Source of the DNA: Tepidamorphus sp.
GTDB taxonomy: Bacteria; Pseudomonadota; Alphaproteobacteria; Rhizobiales; Tepidamorphaceae
Assembly: GCA_028280885.1 (NCBI GenBank)
Contig: JANQKY010000045.1
Location: 62,001-126,000 of the forward strand
Direction: 5' to 3'
DNA length: 64,000 nt
Shown here: piece after piece, positions 55,515-64,000 of the stretch
Layout of the letters: every line of letters starts with the position of its first letter
How positions within the stretch are numbered: the stretch's first letter is position 1
The notes under the pieces: generated by a model
The model's input: the letters and a program-made list of their open reading frames with translations, nothing else
Told to the model about the DNA's origin: nothing
The model's database searches: none
Position numbers and translations under genes: made by a program

Positions 55515-57644
55515 ATGTCCGAACAGTCCCCCGAAAACGGCCCGGAGAACAGTGGCGAGCAGGTTCCGGTTCTGGAATGCCGCAACCTGTCGATCTCCTA
55601 TTTCGTCCGCGCCGGCGAGATCCCGGCCGTCATCGACTTCAATCTGAAGCTGATGCCGGGCGAGGCGCATGGCGTGGTCGGCGAATCCGGCTGCGGCAAG
55701 TCGACGGTGGCGCTGGCGATCATGCAGTATCTCGGCCAGAACGGCCGGATCGTCGGCGGCGAACTGCTGTTCAACGGCCGCGACATGCGCACCATGAGCG
55801 AAGAGGAGTTGCGCGACCTGCGCGGCTCCAAGATCGCCATGGTCTATCAGGAGCCGATGGCCTCGCTCAATCCGGCCATGAAGATCGGCGAGCAGCTTGC
55901 CGAGGTGCCCGTCTACCACGAGAACGTCTCGATGGAGGAGGCGCTTGCGCGGGCCCACGAGATGCTCGCCAACGTCAACCTGCCCGATCCCGCCCGGATC
56001 ATGGATTCCTATCCACACCAGATCTCCGGCGGCCAGCAGCAGCGCGTGGTGATCGCCATGGCGCTCTTGTCGAACCCCTCGCTCCTGCTGCTCGACGAGC
56101 CGACCACCGCGCTCGACGTGACGGTGGAAGCCGGCATCGTCGAGCTGATCAAGGAGATTTCGGCGAAGTTCGGCACCTCGATGATCTATATCTCGCACAA
56201 TCTGGGCCTGATCCTGGAGACCTGCGACCGGATCACCGTGATGTATTCGGGCGAGGCGGTCGAGGTCGGTGACATCGACACCGTCTTCAACAATATGCGC
56301 CACCCCTATACGCGCGGCCTGTTTGCCTCGATCCCGCTGCCGGGCGCCGACAAGAACGCCCATCCGCTCGTTGCCATTCCCGGCCAGCTGCCGCTGCCGC
56401 ACCAGCGGCCGAAGGGCTGTAATTTCGGCCCGCGCTGCCAGTTCTTCGACGAAGCGCGGTGCGACTACGGCATGATCCCGATGGACAAGGTCGACACCGG
56501 CTCGGAGCATTATGTGCGCTGCTCGAAATGGAGCGAGATCGACTGGGACGCGACCAGGCCGAAGGCCGACGAACGCCCGCCGGTCGAACCCGGCGACGTT
56601 GTCCTGCGCGTCGACGATCTCACCAAGCATTACGAGATCGAGGATTCCGCCCTGTTCGTGCTCGGCGGCGGCGAGACCAAGACGGTGAAGGCCAACGAGG
56701 AGCTGAACTTCATCGCCCGCGAGGCCGAGACCGTCGCGATCGTCGGCGAATCCGGCTGCGGCAAGTCGACCTTCGCCAAGGTGCTGATGGGCCTGGAGGA
56801 GGCGACCGAGGGCGAGGTCGTTCTCGGCAATCTCGATCTCGCCAACCTGCCGGTCGACAAGCGCGACGCCAAGACCATCGCCAAGTTGCAGATGGTCTTC
56901 CAGAACCCGTTCGACACGCTCAATCCAAGCCACACGGTCGGTGGCCAGATCGCCCGGGTGATCCGCAAGTTCGGCGTCGAGACCGACAAGGACAAGGTCC
57001 AGGACCGGGTCAACGAGCTGCTCGACATCGTCAAGCTGCCGCGCGATTTCGCCAAGCGCCGGCCGCGCCAGCTTTCCGGCGGCCAGAAGCAGCGCGTCGG
57101 CATCGCCCGCGCCTTCGCCGGCAATCCGGAGGTAGTGATCGCCGACGAGCCGGTTTCCGCCCTCGACGTGTCGGTGCAGGCCGCCGTCACCGAGCTCCTG
57201 ATGGACATCCAGCGCGAGCATCGCACGACGCTCCTGTTCATCAGCCACGACCTGTCGGTGGTGCGCTATCTCGCCGACCGCATCGTCGTGATGTATCTCG
57301 GCAAGATCATGGAGCAGGGCACGACGGACGAGATCTTCGCGCCGCCCTATCATCCCTACACCGAGGCGCTGCTGTCGGCCGTGCCGATCGCCGACACCCA
57401 TATCGAGAAGCGCAAGGTGCTCTTGACCGGTGAGTTGCCCTCGCCGTCCAATCCGCCCAAGGGCTGCCCGTTCTCGACCCGCTGCCCCTATGTGATCGAG
57501 GGTCTGTGCGAGACCCGCGAGCCGCCGCTGCGGCGGATGGCGGACGGGCACCAGATCGCCTGCCATCTCGACGAGATCACGCTGAAGGACATGAAGCCGG
57601 TGATCTCCGTGCCGGACGAAAAGGCAAGCGAGCCGGCGGAATAG
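55515..57644 (+). CDS. Fused double ABC ATPase of the importer (DppD-DppF type)
   Basis: One 709-residue polypeptide carries both ATPase halves. Each has a Walker [10 protein letters not shown], a signature ([18 protein letters not shown]), a Walker B ([26 protein letters not shown]), and the C-terminal oligopeptide motif with cysteines ([31 protein letters not shown]). In most dipeptide importers these are two genes; fusions are known. It completes a binding protein, two permeases and ATPase set. The importer is divergent from an MttB-family gene, so a methylated amine is one candidate cargo. Confidence 0.9.
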   Translation: MSEQSPENGPENSGEQVPVLECRNLSISYFVRAGEIPAVIDFNLKLMPGEAHGVVGESGCGKSTVALAIMQYLGQNGRIVGGELLFNGRDMRTMSEEELRDLRGSKIAMVYQEPMASLNPAMKIGEQLAEVPVYHENVSMEEALARAHEMLANVNLPDPARIMDSYPHQISGGQQQRVVIAMALLSNPSLLLLDEPTTALDVTVEAGIVELIKEISAKFGTSMIYISHNLGLILETCDRITVMYSGEAVEVGDIDTVFNNMRHPYTRGLFASIPLPGADKNAHPLVAIPGQLPLPHQRPKGCNFGPRCQFFDEARCDYGMIPMDKVDTGSEHYVRCSKWSEIDWDATRPKADERPPVEPGDVVLRVDDLTKHYEIEDSALFVLGGGETKTVKANEELNFIAREAETVAIVGESGCGKSTFAKVLMGLEEATEGEVVLGNLDLANLPVDKRDAKTIAKLQMVFQNPFDTLNPSHTVGGQIARVIRKFGVETDKDKVQDRVNELLDIVKLPRDFAKRRPRQLSGGQKQRVGIARAFAGNPEVVIADEPVSALDVSVQAAVTELLMDIQREHRTTLLFISHDLSVVRYLADRIVVMYLGKIMEQGTTDEIFAPPYHPYTEALLSAVPIADTHIEKRKVLLTGELPSPSNPPKGCPFSTRCPYVIEGLCETREPPLRRMADGHQIACHLDEITLKDMKPVISVPDEKASEPAE

Positions 57645-57705
57645 GGGCGGGATCTTCGGGTCTGGCGAGCCGGTTTCACGGGTGGTGGCCGATAGCGACC
57701 GCTGA

Positions 57706-57893
57706 CGGACCCTCACCCGGCTCGCTTGCGCTCGCCGCCCTCTCCCGCGGAGGGGAGAGGGTAGGAGTATCCCGGCACCTTCGTTCTCCCGTCTCTCCTT
57801 GTGGGAAAGAGGTCGAGTTTACGGGAAAGAGATCAAGTGGCACGGACCCTCTCCCCTCGCGGGAGAGGGTGGCCCGAAGGGCCGGGTGAGGGG
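57706..57893. repeat. Left copy of a ~190-bp inverted repeat (family C composite)
   Basis: The element consists of a CCCTCACCCGGC...CTCTCCCGC hairpin, a unique AAGAGGTCGAGTTTACGGGA core and a second hairpin ending AAGGGCCGGGTGAGGG. Its reverse complement aligns over the whole length with 60458-60643. The remaining bases of the 448-base gap, up to the dehydrogenase start, hold nothing recognisable. Confidence 0.8.
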
Positions 57894-58092
57894 CCGTCAA
57901 AACGGTCCCGCTAAGCCGGACACCAGCGCATATATGCCGATCAGCGCCGGCGTCGCCCCCGCCAGCCGTCGCATTTGCGTATAGTTCATGTCGCGAATCC
58001 TCCCGATTGCGGGAGCGAGCCAACTAACGTCTTCCACAGGGGCAAGACGCCCGCCCGCCGCAGGCGCGTCTTGAAATCAGGAAGACGATACC

Positions 58093-59250
58093 ATGCAGCC
58101 TCTCAATCTCGGCCGCGTCCCGGCCATTGCCGCCGCGCCCGGCCGCATCGCAGCCATCGGCCGCGACGTCGCCAGGCAGACCGGCGGGCCGGCGCGCGTC
58201 CTGCTTGTCGCCGATCCGGTGCTGGCAGGCCTCGGCATAACGGGGCAGTGCCACGACGCACTCACCGGCGCCGGCCACGATGTGCGCCGCTTCGAGGCGA
58301 TCGTCAGCGATCCCTCGGAAGCCGATGTTCTCGCCGGGGTGGAGGCTGCCCGCGCCGCCGATGCGCTTGTCGGCATCGGCGGCGGGTCGGCGCTCGATGC
58401 CGCCAAGATGATCGCGACGCTTGTCGCCGCCGATCAGCCGATCGAGGCCTACCGGCTCGGCGGCCGGCCGCTGCCCGGACGCACGATGCCGCTGGTCTGT
58501 GTCCCGACGACAGCGGGAACCGGCGCTGAGGCGACGGCGGTGTCGATCCTGTCCGGCCCCGACCACAGGAAGTACTGGTTTCACGACGCGGCGCTGAAGC
58601 CCGACTTCATCATTCTCGATGCGAAGCTGACGACGGGCCTGCCGCCGGCGCTGACGGCCGCGACCGGGCTCGACGCGCTGGTCCACGCCATGGAAGCGGC
58701 GACCAACCGGTCCGCCAATCCCGGCAGCGACATTCATGCCTTCGAGGCGATCCGCCTGGTGCTCGCCAATCTGGAAACCGCGGTCGCCCGCCCGGCCAAT
58801 CTCGAGGCCCGCCACGACATGCTGCTGGCGGCGACCTTTGCCGGCATCGCCATCGACACGGCCGGCACTGCGCTCGCCCATGCCATCGGCCATGCGCTCG
58901 GCAGCCTGATGCCGATCCACCACGGCCGCGCCGTCGCGATCGCCATGGAGGCGGCGCTGCCCTTCGTGATCGAGGGCAACCCGCGCGGCTTCGGCCGGGT
59001 CGCCGAGGCTTTCGGGCTCGGCCCGGACGCCACCCTGCTTCCAGGAGCGTTCGCAGCCCTGCTCGATCGGCTTGGCCTCGACCGGTCGCTGCCCGGCCCG
59101 GTCGATCCCGCCGACCTGGCTGAGCGTATCGCGGCGCCCGAGAACGCGGCGATGTGCGCGGCGACCGCCCGGCCGGTTCTCCCCGGTGATTTTCAGTTCC
59201 TTGCCCGCCGCGTCGTCGAGGCGGCCGCGCTCGATCGGGAGTATGCCTGA
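58093..59250 (+). CDS. Iron-containing (type III) alcohol dehydrogenase
   Basis: The 385-residue protein has the NAD-binding GIGGGSALDAAKMIATLVAA and PTTAGTGAEATAVSI motifs and the metal ligands in GLDALVHAMEA, AHAIGHALGS and PIHHGRA that define Fe-ADH enzymes. Members reduce aldehydes, maleylacetate or related substrates. It overlaps the next gene by one base (TGATG), so the two are co-translated and probably act in one route for a sugar acid or dicarboxylate. Confidence 0.85.
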   Translation: MQPLNLGRVPAIAAAPGRIAAIGRDVARQTGGPARVLLVADPVLAGLGITGQCHDALTGAGHDVRRFEAIVSDPSEADVLAGVEAARAADALVGIGGGSALDAAKMIATLVAADQPIEAYRLGGRPLPGRTMPLVCVPTTAGTGAEATAVSILSGPDHRKYWFHDAALKPDFIILDAKLTTGLPPALTAATGLDALVHAMEAATNRSANPGSDIHAFEAIRLVLANLETAVARPANLEARHDMLLAATFAGIAIDTAGTALAHAIGHALGSLMPIHHGRAVAIAMEAALPFVIEGNPRGFGRVAEAFGLGPDATLLPGAFAALLDRLGLDRSLPGPVDPADLAERIAAPENAAMCAATARPVLPGDFQFLARRVVEAAALDREYA

Positions 59251-60407
59251 TGTCGGAACCAGCGATCGTTCTTGAAACCCCCGCCGTCGATCGCGCGCAC
59301 AAGATCAGCGCGATCGAGATCTCGCATCACCGGCTGCCGCTCGATCCGCCGTTCCGGGCAAGCTGGGACACCCGCCCGCGCACCGAATTCGACGCGACCG
59401 TCGTGCGGGTTAAAACCGACCAGGGGTTCACCGGCATCGGCTCCGGCGACGCCATGGTCGGCTTTGCCGGCCACGAGCACCTGTTCGTCGGCGAGGATCC
59501 GCTGCGGCTGGAACGGCATTTCCGCGTGCTCGACAACATCGCCTTCCATTACGGCCGCTGCTGGCCGCTCGATCTGGCGCTGTGGGACCTGGCCGGCAAG
59601 ATCCTCGGTCAGCCGGTCTGGCGGCTCTTGGGCGGGCGCAGCGACCGGGTGCCGGCCTATGCCTCCTCGGGCACGCTGCGCAGCCCCGGCGAGATGGCGG
59701 ATGTCGCGGACTCCTTCCTGGCGCGCGGCTTCAGGGCGATGAAGATCCGTTTCCATCGCGGCGACTGGCGCGACGACATCAAGGCGCTGGAAGCCGTCCG
59801 CGCCCGCGTCGGCGACCGGCTGACGCTGATGGTCGACTGCAACCAGGGCTGGCGCATGCCCTGGGACACCGCGCGCCCCTGGGCGCTGAAGGACGCGCTG
59901 ACGGTAGCCCGCGAACTGGAGCGGCTCGATATCTACTGGATGGAGGAGCCGCTGCACCGCGGCGACCGCGAGGGCATGCGCCGTCTGCGCGACCGGGTCG
60001 ACATCCGCATCGCCGCCGGCGAGATGACCCGGGAACTGTATGAGTTCCGCGACCTGGTCACCGAGGGCGCCGTCGATATCGTCCAGCCCGACGCGGCCCT
60101 GGTCGGCGGCATCACCGGCCTGCGGCGCGTCGCGATCCTGGCCGAGGAGCATGGCATCGTCTTCACCCCGCACACCTGGACCAACGGCCTCGGCATGATG
60201 GCGAACGCCCATCTGACCGCCGGCATCGGTTCGGCGCCGTTTCTGGAATTCCCCTTCGATCCGCCGGACTGGTCGCTCGACCGGCGCGACTTCCTGATGC
60301 GCGAGCGGATCGTGATCGACGAAAACGGCGATATCGTGCTGCCCGACGCACCGGGTTTCGGCGTGTCACTCGATCCGCAGCGGCTGGCGGCGACGCGGAT
60401 TGGGTGA
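59250..60407 (+). CDS. Enolase-superfamily dehydratase/racemase (mandelate racemase-like)
   Basis: The 385-residue protein has an N-terminal capping domain and a TIM barrel with the metal ligands of the superfamily: MVDCNQGW (Asp), YWMEEPL (Glu) and IAAGEM (Glu), plus a KxR acid/base motif in AMKIRFHRG and FTPHTW with a histidine, the pattern of the mandelate racemase group. These enzymes dehydrate acid sugars or epimerise 2-hydroxy acids. It is the second gene of a two-gene operon with the Fe-ADH. The specific substrate is not predictable by eye. Confidence 0.85.
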   Translation: MSEPAIVLETPAVDRAHKISAIEISHHRLPLDPPFRASWDTRPRTEFDATVVRVKTDQGFTGIGSGDAMVGFAGHEHLFVGEDPLRLERHFRVLDNIAFHYGRCWPLDLALWDLAGKILGQPVWRLLGGRSDRVPAYASSGTLRSPGEMADVADSFLARGFRAMKIRFHRGDWRDDIKALEAVRARVGDRLTLMVDCNQGWRMPWDTARPWALKDALTVARELERLDIYWMEEPLHRGDREGMRRLRDRVDIRIAAGEMTRELYEFRDLVTEGAVDIVQPDAALVGGITGLRRVAILAEEHGIVFTPHTWTNGLGMMANAHLTAGIGSAPFLEFPFDPPDWSLDRRDFLMRERIVIDENGDIVLPDAPGFGVSLDPQRLAATRIG

Positions 60408-60457
60408 GGATGGGTTGGGCGTTTGAGGCTGGTGACTGACAGGAGAGGCCGACGGGC

Positions 60458-60643
60458 CCTCACCCGGCCCTTCGGGCCGCCCTCTCCCGCCAAGTGGGAG
60501 AGGGAACGTGCCACCAGGCCTCTTTCCCGTAAACTCGACCTCTTTCCCAAAAGGAGAGAGGGAGAACGAGGGTTGCCGCGAGACTCTTACCCTCTCCCCT
60601 TAAGCGGGAGAGGGCGGTCCGAAGGGCCGGGTGAGGGCACGTC
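60458..60643. repeat. Right copy of the ~190-bp inverted repeat
   Basis: The element reads CCCTCACCCGGCCCTTCGGG, then CTCTTTCCCGTAAACTCGAC as the reverse of the left copy's core, and ends AAGGGCCGGGTGAGGG. Together with 57706-57893 it brackets the dehydrogenase/enolase-superfamily pair. It fills most of the 316-base gap before the convergent glycosyltransferase gene. Confidence 0.8.
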
Positions 60644-60723
60644 AATACCCTCGCCGTTAAACCGGACAGCGGCGGACTTCTCCCGGCAATCCCTGCAACC
60701 AGGGGCAAAAACGCCGCGCACCC

Positions 60724-61992
60724 CTAACCCCGCCCCGCGCCAACCCAGTCCTCGATCAGGCGCGCCGCCTCTGTGGCACCGCCCTCGGCGCGGATCTCTT
60801 CGCCGAGCACCTCCGCCCGCGCCCGCACCGCCGGATCGCGCGTCGCCGCCAGCGCGGCGGCCAGTCGGTCGGCGCTCAGCGCCCTCTGCGGGATCGGCTT
60901 CGGGCCGGCGCCGAGTGCGTGCACGCGGCGGCCCCAGAACGGCTGGTCGACGGAGACCGGGCAGATCACACTCGGCCGGCCGGCGCGCAGACCCTCATGG
61001 GTGGTGCCCGCCCCGCCATGATGGACAACCGCCGCGCAGCGCGGAAACAGCCAGCCATGCGGCGCCATGTCGAGCATGAATACGGTCTCCGGCAGATCGG
61101 TCGCCGCAAGCCCGCCCCAGGCCGTCGCGAGCACGCCGCGATTGCCGCTGCGCTCAAGCGCCTCCAGCACGGTCCGCGTCGTCGCCGCCGCATCGTCCGT
61201 CGGCATCGAGCCGAAACCCGCATAGACGGGCGGTGGACCGGCATCGAGAAAGGCTTTAAGGGCTGCGGGCGGCCGCCAGTCCGGCTCGCCGGGCAGCCAC
61301 CAGAAGCCGGTGATCGTGTCACGCGCCGGCCAGTCCGAGGGCTGCGGCATCAGATGGGCGCTGTAGGCATGCAGGCGCAGAGGCGGCCGCCCGGCCGGGT
61401 CGAAACCGTCATAGGACGAAAACGGCCCGACCGACGGATCGCCGCCATCTTCGCGCCACCAGGCTTTCATCAGCGGACCGAGCATCCGGTCGGTCAGGCC
61501 ATGGATTGCCTGATGGCTCAGCCGGTTGGCGAACCGGCCGAGATCGGGGATCGGCAGCAGCGGAAACGGATGGTCTCCCGTCGGCGTGAAGCCGGGGATG
61601 AGATAGGAACAGATCGCCGGGATGCCGAGCCCGGCGCCCAGATAGGGCGCGCCGGCCATCTTCGGGTGGTAGACGAGCGCATCGGCGCGCGTCTCGCGCA
61701 CGCGTGCCGCCGTCTCGCGCATCTGGCCGATGAAGTCGCCCTTGCGGTTGCGCCAGGCGGCAAGCTTGCCGCGAAAGCTGCGCAACGCTTCCTGGATATC
61801 GGGTTCTTCGATCATCGCCCGCACGTCGAACTTGATCGGCGCGCTTGTCAGGCCCTGCGCCGTGATCATCTCATCGAAGCCGAGCCCGGTCGTGACGGTG
61901 ACGTCGTGGCCGCGGTCCTTAAGCGCTGCGCCGAGCGCCAGATAGGGCTGCACATCGCCGCGGGAGCCGAGCGTCAGCAGGTGAACATGCAT
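60724..61992 (-). CDS. Glycosyltransferase of the UGT/GT1 type (MGT/sterol glucosyltransferase-like)
   Basis: The 422-residue protein is a GT-B enzyme with N-terminal LLTLGSRGDVQPYLALGAAL, the acceptor-domain start typical of family 1 glycosyltransferases for lipids, sterols and macrolides. The C-terminal donor domain has PPVYAGFGSMPTD, the HHGGAGTTHEGLRAGRPSVI motif that binds the nucleotide sugar, and CPVSVDQPFWGRRV. The acceptor is unknown. It stands alone, convergent with the operon before it and divergent from benE. Confidence 0.85.
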   Translation of the reverse strand: MHVHLLTLGSRGDVQPYLALGAALKDRGHDVTVTTGLGFDEMITAQGLTSAPIKFDVRAMIEEPDIQEALRSFRGKLAAWRNRKGDFIGQMRETAARVRETRADALVYHPKMAGAPYLGAGLGIPAICSYLIPGFTPTGDHPFPLLPIPDLGRFANRLSHQAIHGLTDRMLGPLMKAWWREDGGDPSVGPFSSYDGFDPAGRPPLRLHAYSAHLMPQPSDWPARDTITGFWWLPGEPDWRPPAALKAFLDAGPPPVYAGFGSMPTDDAAATTRTVLEALERSGNRGVLATAWGGLAATDLPETVFMLDMAPHGWLFPRCAAVVHHGGAGTTHEGLRAGRPSVICPVSVDQPFWGRRVHALGAGPKPIPQRALSADRLAAALAATRDPAVRARAEVLGEEIRAEGGATEAARLIEDWVGAGRG

Positions 61993-62153
61993 CGGAGCCT
62001 TCCGTTTCGTCAGGCAAGCCTTGTTTCGCGCGAAGCAATGGGTGTAGAGGCTTTCTACCCGGTTAATCTGAAATCCGCCTGTTTAAAGCCCGCCCGTCCA
62101 AACCTTGTTTGTTCAAACCCCGTTTGTTCCTACGATGTCCCGGCGAAACCAAG

Positions 62154-63347
62154 ATGACCTCTGAGGTTGCGACCAGCCCCCGCCTGCCTGTTGCCGCGAT
62201 CGGCGCCGGCGTCGTCGTCGCGCTGGTCGGGTTCGGCAGTACGTTTCCGATCATCATCCAGGGCCTGGTCGCAATCGGCGCGACGGATCGCGAGGCCGCC
62301 TCCGGCCTGATGGCGCTGTCGATCGCAATGGGTCTGGCGGCGGTGCTGCTGACGCTGCGCCACCGCGTCCCGATCTCGATCGCCTGGTCGACGCCGGCCG
62401 CCGCGCTGATGATCTCGACCGGCGCGGTCGAGGGCGGCTTTGCCGCGGCCATCGGCGCGATCATGTTGACCGGCGTGCTGATTGTCGTCGCCGGGATCAT
62501 CCGGCCGTTTCGCGATCTCGTCGCCAGGCTGCCGTCGTCGCTGGCCAACGCGATGCTCGCCGGCATCCTCCTGAAACTGTGCCTCGCCCCGGTCGAGGCG
62601 CTCGCCGTCAGCCCGCAATACGTGCTGCCGGTGATCGTCATCTGGCTGGTCGTGCTGCGCTTTGCCAGGCTCTACGCGATGCCGGTCGCGGTCGCCGCCG
62701 TCGCGGTCATCATCGTCACCGTCGCCGACCTGCCGGTGACCTCGGCCGCCGAACTGCTGCCGGATCCGGTGGTGGTCGCCCCGGCCTTCAACTGGAGCGC
62801 CATCGTATCGCTCACCGTGCCGCTGTTCATCGTTACCATGGCCTCCCAGAACATCCCCGGCATCGCGGTGCTCAGGGCCTACGGCTATCCGCCGCATATC
62901 CGCGACACGTTCATCGTCACCGGCGCTGGCACGCTTCTGGGTGCGCCCTTCGGCGGCCACGCGATCAACTACGCGGCGATGACGGCGGCAATCTGCGCGG
63001 GACCGGACTCCGATCCCGATCCCGGCCGACGCTGGGTCGCGGCCTTCACCGCGGGCGTTCTCTATATCCTGCTGGGCTGTGCCGCGACCTTCGCAACCGT
63101 GCTGATCGCCGCCTCCCCGCCGATGCTGATCCAGGCGGTTGCCGGCCTTGCCCTGCTCGGCGCGCTTGGCAGTTCGCTGCTCGGCGCGATGCAGGCGCCG
63201 GCCGACCGCGACGCGGCGATCCTGACCTTCATCGTCGCCGCGTCGGGACTATCGTTCTTCGGCATCGGCGCGGCCTTCTGGGGGCTCGTCGCCGGCGTTC
63301 TGGTGCTGGCCTTGAGCCGCTGGCGGCGCAAACTGGACCCAGACTGA
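62154..63347 (+). CDS. benE: BenE-family transporter
   Basis: The 397-residue inner-membrane protein has about twelve helices and BenE motifs such as GFGSTFPIIIQGLVAIGATD, SIAWSTPAAALMISTG, SQNIPGIAVLRAYGYPP and LLGAPFGGHAINYAAMTAAI. BenE is a benzoate/proton symporter in Acinetobacter and Pseudomonas; many homologues have not been tested. No benzoate catabolic genes lie in the window, although the PcaF-like thiolase belongs to the same general pathway. An ATG 15 codons upstream is less likely. Confidence 0.8.
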   Translation: MTSEVATSPRLPVAAIGAGVVVALVGFGSTFPIIIQGLVAIGATDREAASGLMALSIAMGLAAVLLTLRHRVPISIAWSTPAAALMISTGAVEGGFAAAIGAIMLTGVLIVVAGIIRPFRDLVARLPSSLANAMLAGILLKLCLAPVEALAVSPQYVLPVIVIWLVVLRFARLYAMPVAVAAVAVIIVTVADLPVTSAAELLPDPVVVAPAFNWSAIVSLTVPLFIVTMASQNIPGIAVLRAYGYPPHIRDTFIVTGAGTLLGAPFGGHAINYAAMTAAICAGPDSDPDPGRRWVAAFTAGVLYILLGCAATFATVLIAASPPMLIQAVAGLALLGALGSSLLGAMQAPADRDAAILTFIVAASGLSFFGIGAAFWGLVAGVLVLALSRWRRKLDPD

Positions 63348-63437
63348 CCGCGATGACGGTTTGCGGGTGGCGAACGAAGCGCGAATCTCGCTAGCCTTGT
63401 CGTCGATGAAAGCTTCAAACGAGACGCGACGACATCA

Positions 63438-64000
63438 ATGCCGCCCGATCGACCAGCCGACCGCCTGACGCCGAAGGCCGCGCGCCGGATCGCCCTTGGC
63501 GCCCAGGGCTTCGCCACGCGCCGGCCGACAGCCGAGATCGCCGCGCGCCATATCGACCGCGTCTTCGATACCGTCGGGCTCGTCCAGATCGATTCCGTCA
63601 ATGTCCTGACGCGCTCGCACTACCTGCCGTTCTTCTCGCGGCTCGGCGGCTATCGCCAGGACCTGCTTGCGCGTCAGGCCTATCGGCGCCGGCGCTATTT
63701 CGAATATTGGGGCCACGAGTGTTCCTACATTCCCGTTTCCCTCTTTCCCGCCCTGCGCTGGCGCATGGAGGATGCCCGGGCGGGCAGGGGGATCTACAAG
63801 GGCCTTGCCAAATTCGCCATCGAGCGCCGCGACGTCATCGACCGGGCCTTGCGGGAAATCGCCGACAACGGTCCGCTCGGCGCCTCCGAGCTCAGTTTCG
63901 CCGGCAAGTCGTCCGGCGGCTGGTGGGGCTGGAGCGACGGCAAGACGGCGATGGAATGGCTGTTCTGGGCAGGCCTCGTCACCACCGCGACGCGGCGCAA
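63438..64000 (+). CDS. YcaQ-like winged-helix DNA glycosylase family protein (partial)
   Basis: An open frame runs off the end of the window from ATG at 63438, giving 187 codons (MPPDRPADRLTPKAARRIAL and onward). It contains GLVQIDSVNVLTRSHYLPFF, YFEYWGHECSYIPVSLFPAL, RWRMEDARAG and SGGWWGWSDGKTAMEWLFWA, the pattern of the HTH_42/YcaQ family. E. coli YcaQ is a glycosylase that unhooks DNA interstrand crosslinks. The C-terminal part is outside the window. Identification rests on the family signature and is firm; DNA-repair activity of this member is inference. Confidence 0.85.
   Translation, partial: MPPDRPADRLTPKAARRIALGAQGFATRRPTAEIAARHIDRVFDTVGLVQIDSVNVLTRSHYLPFFSRLGGYRQDLLARQAYRRRRYFEYWGHECSYIPVSLFPALRWRMEDARAGRGIYKGLAKFAIERRDVIDRALREIADNGPLGASELSFAGKSSGGWWGWSDGKTAMEWLFWAGLVTTATRR

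Overview
The window is high-GC DNA (by eye roughly two thirds G+C) from an alphaproteobacterium, most likely Hyphomicrobiales (Rhizobiales) or a close relative. The evidence is the glnE-adjacent PAS histidine kinase of the PleC/DivJ type, a complete soxBDAG sarcosine oxidase operon with a GbdR-like regulator, a rhizobial-type betaine-homocysteine methyltransferase, and abundant short palindromic intergenic repeats. No rRNA, tRNA, CRISPR array or complete insertion sequence was seen. The genus cannot be told from this sequence.

Layout. 0-8 kb is housekeeping: the 3' end of glnE, a PAS sensor kinase, a low-molecular-weight phosphatase/ArsC-like protein, aminopeptidase N, and a secreted YHS protein divergent from a TetR regulator with a palindromic operator-like site between them. 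7.8-9.1 kb is a gene-free tract of dispersed repeats. 9.1-20 kb is methylamine catabolism: a dimethylglycine dehydrogenase-like flavoprotein, a GbdR-like regulator and soxBDAG. 20-27 kb is mixed: a ChaA antiporter, small orphan genes, an SDR with a degenerate active site, an FkbM remnant, and a lower-GC module (LimB-like monooxygenase, flavin reductase, AraC regulator) that looks acquired. 27.9-42.1 kb holds a corrinoid-dependent methyl-transfer system (corrinoid activator, methyl-H4folate:corrinoid methyltransferase, MetF-like reductase, corrinoid protein, MttB-family methyltransferase, [4Fe-4S] protein, betaine-homocysteine methyltransferase), interrupted by a thiolase, a flippase and an MFS transporter. 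42-51 kb has a PhaC-like hydrolase, a metallo-beta-lactamase-fold protein, an SDR, a MITE-like element, a second dimethylglycine dehydrogenase-like gene, a DddP-like M24 enzyme and a second MttB-family gene. 51.7-57.6 kb is a complete peptide/opine-type ABC importer. 58-60.4 kb is an iron alcohol dehydrogenase/enolase-superfamily pair flanked by long inverted repeats. The window ends with a glycosyltransferase, a BenE-like transporter and a truncated YcaQ-like gene.

How the genes work together (inference). The window encodes several parallel ways to strip methyl groups from quaternary amines such as glycine betaine. Bmt moves a methyl to homocysteine. MttB-family enzymes move it to the corrinoid protein, from which the MtgA-like enzyme passes it to tetrahydrofolate and the MetF-like enzyme oxidises it, while the ASKHA/2Fe-2S protein re-reduces inactive cobalamin. 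The dimethylglycine dehydrogenase-like and sarcosine oxidase enzymes remove the remaining methyls oxidatively to give glycine. Five of the corrinoid/methyltransferase proteins carry Arg/Gly-rich terminal tails while their corrinoid partner starts with a strongly acidic segment. I regard this as the most interesting feature of the window.
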